Notes under the pieces: generated by a model | Told to the model about the DNA's origin: nothing | The model's database searches: none | The model's input: only the letters and a program-made list of their open reading frames with translations | NCBI GenBank assembly: GCA_973895155.1 | Contig: OZ316892.1 | Coordinates: 12,400,001-12,464,000, forward strand | DNA length: 64,000 nucleotides | Reading direction: 5' to 3' | Origin: Marsupella aquatica | Taxonomy: Eukaryota > Marchantiophyta | Shown: one piece after another, positions 57,556 through 64,000 of the stretch | Position numbering within the stretch: the first letter of the stretch is position 1 | How the letters are laid out: each line of letters begins with the position of its first letter | Position numbers and translations under genes: made by a program

Positions 57556-60095
57556 TGAGGCCGCTCCAAGGGCTTAGATCTTAACAATCTCCGGTAAGCA
57601 AAGATTTGGCTCGTGTTGGTATCATTTGCATGGTTGTGTGCACCAGTTTACTAATACCCTGCACATCATGTTTGTGGGAGAAGCTATGGTTTGTTGTTTG
57701 CAGTTCATATTGTAATCATGAGCATTAGGCCTTGTCTGGTTGTTGCATGTAGATAGAATGTGATTGCCATTGTCCTGTGCGAAAGATTTGAGCGCCCTTC
57801 TAGAAATCAGGAGAACTGGCTCTCTTTTGGAAGCCTCTTTCAACAGTTGAGCTGCATCTGACCATGAAAAGAAAAATTAAAGAATTGAATGGGATCGATA
57901 GAAAATATCTGTTATCCTGAGCTTTGGAGGAAGTCAAAGGTGAACGATTAGAACCTAGGCAAGAACCTAGGTGAAAAACGTGCGGCAGTCCTTGTTGCTA
58001 GCCCGCACAGTCATTCCCAAAATTAACTCCTATAATAACTCCTGTATTATCTCCATTAATTAGACTCTCCCAATATTGTTAAATCTCCAAAATGTATTAA
58101 AACAAAGGTATTCTTTGCCACACATGATGCTCCACTAGAAAATGAAGTGAAGGCCCCCAGTGTTCCTATTGTTTCATGGATAATAACTCCTATATTATAT
58201 CCATTAATAAGACTCTCCCAATCTTATTACATCTCCAAAATGTATTAAAACAAGGTATTCTTTGCCACACATGATGCTCCACTAGAAGAAAAGTGAAGGC
58301 CCCAAGTGTTCCTATTGTTTTATGGATAATTCCACTCAATGGAAGAAGGATATTGATACAGGCATGGCTGCCTTGTGGAATGTATTGTACGGCTGTTGAA
58401 TGTCAGATAAGAAGTTAGGAGTAGAGGAGTGTATTTATTGAAGGAATAGGTGGGATGCACATGAGGCAGTAAAGAAGAGAAAACATGCTACTGCAAACTG
58501 TAATGGGGAGAAAGTCAATTTAGATTCATCAAGTACATCCCACCGGCAAGCAATCCATGGTGGGCACCTACATTGAAACTAACAACATTCTTGTGTATGA
58601 TGCAGCAAGAGAGAAGCTGCATGAATTCATGGATATGAAGTCTAAGTGCCTACCATCCACATGTGGCCCTGCAAGAACATGCAAGGAAGAGGGCAAGCCA
58701 TTAGGAAGAGGCAGATAGAGAAGCAGCTATGTAGTTGCTTACTTTCACATATCACACCATTGATGTCCAAGACAGTCTTGTAGGATATTGTTGGGATAGT
58801 AGACTGAATCCTTGTTTTGTGCATTTAGGCCATCACCAGCAGGATTTAGAAAATATACAGAGATGGTTAAACAAGTCGACAATATGAAAAGAATAGCTGT
58901 GAAAACAGGAAAATTAAGCCCCCAAGCTATCTAACTTCGTCCAAAATACTCTAGGGGATTTTGCAACCCAACTAGAATCTAACAAATGTATAAAGCTGCT
59001 CCTATAGTGTAGTATTGTTTATAATATTTCTGGCGTACTTTTCCTGACTTTGATATACTCAGCCTGTGCTATCATATCGTTATATTCATAGAAACATCCA
59101 CAGATGACGAGAATAACACACTTGCGCTTCAAAGTTAGATCACGTTGCCAAAGACCAGATTATGAAATTAACTCACCTAAGCCTTAAAATTATATCAGCA
59201 CAGGATCCCATAGGCAGGAAGCGAGTTACCATGTATATATAGTTTGTTTACCGGATTTCTAATGAGAACGATGCTGCAGTTTTCACAGGACCAAGAGTCT
59301 ATTTTCGTTTCATATTCTTTTACTTATAAGGCGATATGCTTTGCAACGAAAATGCATACTCCCATTGTGTTCCAATACCATTCAATAGGACCTGCTTCAG
59401 ATATTGTTTTGCTTGCAGTCAAACAATATCACCGACGGACAACGGACAATCGCAATAGGACCATGCAATTTTCTGGTTTTGACTTTAGATTCCACTGGAA
59501 ACACATCTGCAATGCTTAGGTTCGTCATAATCTCAAAACTGTGGCCTTAGTGGCAGTCAAATACTTCTGGAAGCCATCACAGGGCGTCAGGGAAGTGACA
59601 AGGTTGCTCCTAAAACTCAAATCGCACCTTTGTTATTCACTTCTAATACAGCATTGTGTACGCAAGGACGCCTTAAGTCAAGAATTAGCAACTTATTTAG
59701 AAAAGGCAACTCTAATTTCTTCACAATTATGGACTTTCTGTTTGTGGCTGGTCTGGGTTGGCATCAAGTGAAGCGGAAACAAATCAGACCAATGGAAGAC
59801 AATTGTCTGCCAGTGACTACAATTCTGCAGCAAAATAATGATGCTCGCAACTCAATCCACCAGGAAACTCGCCGGAAAATAAACGACTTGCCTGATGAGC
59901 ATTGTGTTCTACCGAGCAGTCCAATTCTGAAGGATGCATACATTCGGGGGCCCTCCTCCCTCTATATCTTCCAACCGTATTAATATTACAACACTTGGCG
60001 AACAAAACAAGAAGGAACCAGCCAAGCAAATAACTCCCTGCAATCCAGTGCGATAACTGCTGACACTGGAGATTCCAGAATCGTCACAGCAAGAC
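57556..60095. other. Intergenic between convergent SEN2 and PDHB
   Basis: No gene recognised. It holds the 148-bp tandem duplication described separately. Frames at 59244-59519 and 59630-59983 have no motif. Confidence 0.45.
58033..58328. repeat. 148-bp tandem duplication
   Basis: 58033-58180 and 58181-58328 are head-to-tail copies. Both begin TAATAACTCC and contain TAAGACTCTCCCAAT or its variant, CTCCAAAATGTATTAAAACA, TTTGCCACACATGATGCTCC and AAGTGTTCCTATTG or its variant. The copies differ at only a few positions. Confidence 0.9.
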
Positions 60096-63000
60096 TCAGG
60101 CAGCAGCCCTCTGCTGAGTAGATCGATAACATACTCGTTGAGCAGCTCTGACAATATCCTCTATCTGCAATACAGTTACTCATAGAAGTCAGAATAGGGC
60201 AAAAGCACTGTCTTGGATATATGTTCCAGATACAAAGTTTAGTGGTAGGGAGAAATGCAGGGATATCCTCCACTCAAAATATTGAACGCATAACAGTCCT
60301 TTCCTTTAGACTTTCGCCAGTCCTCCAGATATCCCTGCAATTAGTTAACATTCTTCAAACCTGGCAAGGGGAACATAGTTAGCACATCCCAATATGAAGG
60401 TATGAGTGGATATCTGTGTAGGTACTGATTGAAGACAATCACCTGGGGTACTGCCAAGCGTTCGAGATTGGCTGCATAGGGCATTGGCACATCAGCTCCA
60501 GCAATTCGCTCTATTGGGGCATCCAAGTATTCAAAGCTTTCCTCCACCACACTTGCACTGCAAAACATAATCCAAAGGTGGAATGAAAATCTTCCCTTAA
60601 AATAATTGAATGGCCAAATACATGGACACTTCCCAGATTAACAACTGCATATCCACATGATCGTGGTAGGAGGTGGCGTTTAGTGACCATATTAGATTCA
60701 GTGACAGCTACTCAAAACGGACCTTCACAACTGACCCACTATTCATGTAACCATCGTAAGGAAGTACGAGGATCAGTCTAGGATGTGAAATCATAGCAGC
60801 ACATCAGTTCAGCTTCAGGTGTTGGAGAAATATATTGAAGATCTTTCAGAAAGTTGAGGCTTGCAAAGATAGCTCTACCGCAAGCATGCCTCCTCTTCAA
60901 CTTCTGCCTGACTCTGCAAGATAAGAGTTTCCATACTCAAATGGAGATGAAAACACCAACCTTGACGAGTGGCAATTGTTTCAATGTGGGAGAGGTTGCG
61001 AGAGCTACCCTGCCATAGCTTTGGCAGATGCTCGGGGTCCTCTTACAAATGTATTTCTCTTTCTCCAGCACCGTACTAGCCGAGCTCTGACAATGGTGCT
61101 CAAACCTTTTACATTAACCATCATTTCCAACTTCCTTTTGCTACTTTAAACCATCCACGATGCCACCTTTGTCTTACACAACTATCTATATTCTTGTCGA
61201 AAAACATATCCTCATATGAAGTGAATAAGTCACAAAGCCTTAGGTATTACAAACAAGCTCACAAACTGACTAATTGGATATTCGCTCCCAATAGCGACGG
61301 GTCATTAAGCTCCACCGAATTTTACAGTTCTAAACATCCTCAGACAAAGTTCCAACACATATCATGTACATTGTAGATATTACATACGAAGGTTCACAAG
61401 GTGTAAGAAATAGTGCTTCTAAGAAAAAGCATGATGTTCACCAGTCAGTGTTTCAATTCTAGAATCTTCTACAACATTTAGTGAAATATCTCCTCAATCA
61501 GATTAGCATGATTCTCAAAGCCACAACACTATCACCAAAGCAGCTGCAGGAAAAAAAGAGGTAGTGAAGAGGACCCTGCTTCCAGCTCACCAAATTTCAG
61601 CTCCGATGCCATGTTGAGGCCAGCCTTCCTCTACAGTCAATAGTCGAGATGTCTTCCTAACAGAGGCATTGATTGTTGCTCTGTCAAGAGGTCGAATAGA
61701 CCGCAAGTTGATAACCTGTCGGACAAAAACAAGAACATTTTGAAGTTATCACCAAAACGAAAACCGACTGGAGCAACATGCAATTCAGCACGAGAGATAA
61801 CAGTAAAAAAAGCCTGCCAGATATAATAAAGTACAGTCATCTAGAATTCACGATAATTTACCTCTGCATTGATTCCACTCTTGGCTAGCTCTTCTGCAGC
61901 CTGTCCAACACAAATTACCCTGCTAGTCAGTTCCTACTTACTCAGCATTACAGATGCAAGGCTCTGACATCTTCTTACTCTGAGAGTTACCCTGGGTGCA
62001 CACCAAGCCCCAACAGTCTACACACACTGATAATCAGTTTTAATGAGATGAAACACACTGATTATATCCCCTAAACATGCAAAGAGAGAAATGTAAGTTC
62101 TATTACTTAATGCCAATCATAGTTGGGAACTATTCGTACCTTTAGGACAAAACCAACCATCTTTGAGTAAGCAGTGATTGTGATGTCAGTCCCCTGTCGT
62201 GCCACCTGCCAAAAGGTAAACAGAAGATTAAATCAGAGCGCGAAGTGTGGGTAATGTGTTCACCTATGATTTTGAGAAAAAAATGCACTCTCGTAGTGAC
62301 ACCATCCATTCGACATCAAATCCTGATACAAAGTTCCTCGATCTTTCTCAACAACCACATAATGAGCTCGGAATCGGCATTGTTAGAAGAGAAATGAAGC
62401 ATCTCATCTAGCAGGAGTTCTAGAGCCTATCAAAAGAAAATCACCCATCTATACCTCCGGGTCCCCAACTCTCCGCCGATGCAATAAACAAATATTTATT
62501 ATTAACACATAACGGGAGTGAATACAGCTCAATCCTGCTCACCTTTGCCTTGCCGATTGGGAGGGTGAAACTAGGATCCAGGACTTCGTCAGACAAGCTG
62601 AACGATTCACCATACCTTCAAGACACCAATAAACCCAAGGTACCGTTAGATTTCTATATGATAGATCTCGAATGAGCTCAGATACACGGAACGTCGAAGA
62701 CATCACACGAGGAGGGTCCAGATGGTGCAATGCCATCAGAAACTACTTCCACCATTGCTACCTAAGAAAAACCAGCTCTATCTTCAAAAATAAAAAGATG
62801 AAGACACTGTTACAGACATTATTTCGTTTTCCAGGAAAACAACAGGATCAGGGTCCCGAATAGCGGCCTTCATTAACCCTCGAGCATCCTCTGCATCATA
62901 CGGGACCAGGACCTTGAGTCCTGGACATGAACCATACCAAGCTGCAAAACACTGCAACAAATACGGACAAGGTCAAACCGATCCTCCTCAAACATTGCAA

Positions 63001-63837
63001 TCTAAACAACCCAGAAAGCGTACCCACAGTTGCAGGGAATAAACAGTCCCTCCGGAAACATTAGCTACCTGAGAATGCTGAGCAGCAACACCAGCAGCAG
63101 CACCATTAGGACCTCTAAAAACGATGGGAACGGAGATTTTCCCTCCAGACATGTAATTTGTCTTTGCTGCAGAATTAATGATATGATCAATGGCCTGTAA
63201 AAATACGCTCAACATCAGTTCACACCAAAACATGATCGCAGCGCAGAAATGCTCCAAACGGATCAGATGTTAAGACAGGGTCATCACTTGGAGAGCAGAT
63301 GGCACTTGAGACAAACCTGCATTGCGAAGTTGAAAGTCATAAATTCTACTATTGGCTTCAACCCATAGAATGCAGCTCCTACGCCAAGCCCGGTAAATCC
63401 TGCCTGCAACAGTTCCAGGTTAGTTTTGACTGCTTGGACATGTTACGTGCAGAACAAGAGAAGTTGAAACATAGCCACTGTCATATGAAAGTCGACCTAC
63501 GAATAACTTGCTTTTCCAAGATCTTCTCTAGTCGAACATTTTATTTGGAAACTGCTCTCACGTAACTGGCCCATTCGGTCATACCTCAGTGATTGGAGTA
63601 TCAAGAACTCTGTCAGGACCAAACTTCTGTAGAAGTCCTTTCGTAATCTGAAAAGGACATACACGACAATTAAGGATGATAAAGCGAACAGAGCTCTTTA
63701 TACAAAATGCTGACAGCAACGCCACTTCTATTGCAACAACAGATGCATATAGCTTATGACCTTTCGAAAACGACTTCAGCACTAAAGACGAAGCTTCATT
63801 ACAAAAGTACCTTATACGCCCCTTGGTACTCTCCAAC
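60096..63837 (-). CDS. PDHB: Pyruvate dehydrogenase E1 component, beta subunit (mitochondrial type; 5' exons beyond right edge)
   Basis: E1-beta pairs with E1-alpha to decarboxylate pyruvate with thiamine diphosphate, feeding acetyl-CoA into the TCA cycle. Exons on the minus strand: 63837-63811 (VGEYQGAYK), 63647-63585, 63403-63317, 63194-63069, 62951 to about 62823, 62615-62543, 62205-62140, 61900-61862, 61715-61591, 60557-60443 and 60164-60096 (stop at 60098-60096). Diagnostic blocks: [64 protein letters not shown], and near the end [19 protein letters not shown]. The last block marks the mitochondrial rather than the plastid isoform. The joint between FLENE and YGESF is unclear; a residue pair (usually LL) should lie there, perhaps in a tiny exon near 62780. 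The transit peptide and first exons are outside the window. Confidence 0.93.
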
Positions 63838-64000
63838 CTATGCAAAAACGGTTGACATTAGCCTCTTAGTACACATAATAAAGTCACAAAACAAAGTCGT
63901 TCAAGTAGGAAGGCAATCTAAGTCCCTATGTCAGACCCAGCTATTTTTCTCAAAAACTAAAGAAACTCTTGATAAACTCTAATTTAGAGAGATCCGTCAG

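Overview
This is nuclear DNA from a green plant of the streptophyte lineage. The evidence is a set of conserved, intron-rich genes with GT-AG introns of about 70-700 bp (one about 2.2 kb), among them the plastid import co-chaperone TIC40 and a plant-type UBP1 RNA-binding protein. I cannot fix the species. A bryophyte, lycophyte or charophyte alga would all fit; the type of retrotransposon found here (Ty3/gypsy carrying a DNA methyltransferase) has been reported from charophytes.

Layout. 1-974: 5' half of a TOM40 gene on the minus strand, running off the left edge. About 1.7-19.2 kb: a nested block of mobile elements. A ~1.4-1.5 kb element with short terminal inverted repeats occurs twice (4563-6049 and 7930-19189). 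The second copy is split by a 9.86 kb LTR retrotransposon (8985-18846, coding strand minus). 19.6-23.0 kb: a hAT-like MITE and two tandem-repeat arrays. 24.0-28.4 kb: UBP1 (12 coding exons, plus). 28.4-37.0 kb: mostly unrecognised AT-rich intergenic DNA with a second MITE copy. 37.8-40.2 kb: a UBA-SEP-UBX CDC48 cofactor (plus). 41.4-44.0 kb: two tandem-repeat arrays. 44.4-50.5 kb: TIC40 (14 coding exons, plus). 50.5-54.8 kb: unrecognised. 54.9-55.5 kb: a phosphomannomutase fragment of three exons. 55.9-57.6 kb: tRNA-splicing endonuclease subunit SEN2 (plus). 60.1-63.8 kb: pyruvate dehydrogenase E1-beta (minus), with its 5' end beyond the right edge.

The most interesting object is the retrotransposon. 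Its polyprotein reads gag, two CCHC zinc knuckles, aspartic protease, cytosine-5 DNA methyltransferase, reverse transcriptase, RNase H, integrase, PHD finger. The methyltransferase sits between protease and reverse transcriptase. A PHD finger takes the C-terminal place where many gypsy elements carry a chromodomain. The element could thus carry both a writer of DNA methylation and a reader of histone tails. This copy is disabled by three in-frame TAG codons and two single-base frameshifts, although the catalytic motifs survive. All three TAGs are what C-to-T decay of a CAG codon (a CHG methylation site) would give.

The host genes are unrelated housekeeping genes (mitochondrial and plastid import, RNA binding, CDC48 cofactor, tRNA splicing, central carbon metabolism) and do not form a pathway. 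Exon coordinates come from reading splice sites and matching remembered family sequences; no alignment was run.
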